Shown: piece by piece, positions 60,256 to 60,297 of the stretch | How the letters are laid out: every line of letters begins with the position of its first letter | Numbering within the stretch: the first letter of the stretch is position 1 | NCBI RefSeq assembly: GCF_934309415.1 | Contig: NZ_CAKRDI010000019.1 | Span: forward strand, 1 to 60,297 | Direction: 5' to 3' | Length of the DNA stretch: 60,297 nucleotides | DNA from: an uncultured Mediterraneibacter sp. | GTDB taxonomy: Bacteria; Bacillota; Clostridia; Lachnospirales; Lachnospiraceae | Notes under the pieces: model-generated | Database searches by the model: none | What the model saw: the letters and a program-made list of their open reading frames with translations, nothing else | What the model was told of the DNA's origin: nothing | Program-made: the position numbers and the translations under genes

Positions 60256-60297
60256 TGGTTATGCCCTCGACCTATTAGTAACAGTCAGCTCCATGTG
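60256..60297 (-). rRNA. rrl: 23S ribosomal RNA, 3' end only
   Basis: On the minus strand GGAGCTGACTGTTACTAATA followed by GGTCGAGGGCATAACC is the conserved last segment of bacterial 23S rRNA. The exact end near 60256 is an estimate. No 5S gene fits into the 85 bases before the terminator. Confidence 0.85.

Overview
The window looks like the chromosome of a gut-type member of the Clostridia, most likely a Lachnospiraceae (relatives of Blautia, Dorea, Mediterraneibacter or Coprococcus). Reasons: AT-leaning Firmicutes base composition with strong GGAGG ribosome binding sites, a TPP-controlled thiW-thiC unit, meso-diaminopimelate dehydrogenase, GPH-type sugar symporters beside intracellular glycosidases under AraC regulators, a DUF5688-like protein and a DUF4143 ATPase. 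The genus is an inference. Almost all genes are on the minus strand; the exceptions are three AraC regulators and thiW-thiC. The window ends inside the 3' end of a 23S rRNA gene.

Layout. 1-570: a GNAT acetyltransferase/small partner pair resembling a toxin-antitoxin module, cut by the window edge. 690-3000: tsf and rpsB, separated by a terminator, with a structured leader before rpsB. 3240-8605: a histidine phosphatase, then a MarR-controlled heterodimeric ABC exporter. 8640-15055: an AEC transporter, a short coiled-coil protein, a DUF5688-like protein and a very large MacB-like ABC protein with an internally repeated extracytoplasmic domain. 15474-22430: an L-arabinose unit (araR, araD, araA, a FGGY kinase likely to be the ribulokinase) that unexpectedly includes ddh. 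22642-26234: SPFH, zinc-ribbon and TPM proteins matching the YdjG-YdjH-YdjI set of Bacillus, without PspA. 26847-32406: GH43, GH5, GPH symporter and a divergent AraC regulator. 32669-39231: an SH3/NlpC-P60/3D cell-wall hydrolase, a CydDC-like ABC pair and a YgbA_NO-type protein. 39463-41128: a membrane-anchored hypothetical protein and an Rpn-type nuclease. 41592-43941: TPP riboswitch, thiW, thiC. 44075-48597: a DUF4143 ATPase, then kduI-kduD with a divergent AraC regulator. 49022-54661: branched-chain amino acid ABC transporter (livK, then livHMGF) with a cytidylate-kinase-like gene at its end. 54774-60091: GH78 rhamnosidase, GPH symporter and divergent AraC regulator. 60148-60297: end of an rRNA operon.

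The gaps between genes carry most of the unexplained structure. Three repeat families recur. Family A is a 164-bp foldback element with terminal inverted repeats (three near-identical full copies plus several relics). Family B is a 165-bp multi-hairpin element present as two apparently identical copies in opposite orientation 28.5 kb apart. Family C comprises 33-bp palindromes beginning GTTACT and ending AGTAAC, plus three longer relatives that share a short conserved reading frame. One family A copy sits directly against a truncated family C palindrome, suggesting insertion. Together they look like small non-autonomous mobile or structured-RNA elements active in this lineage. No autonomous transposase, tRNA or CRISPR array was seen.
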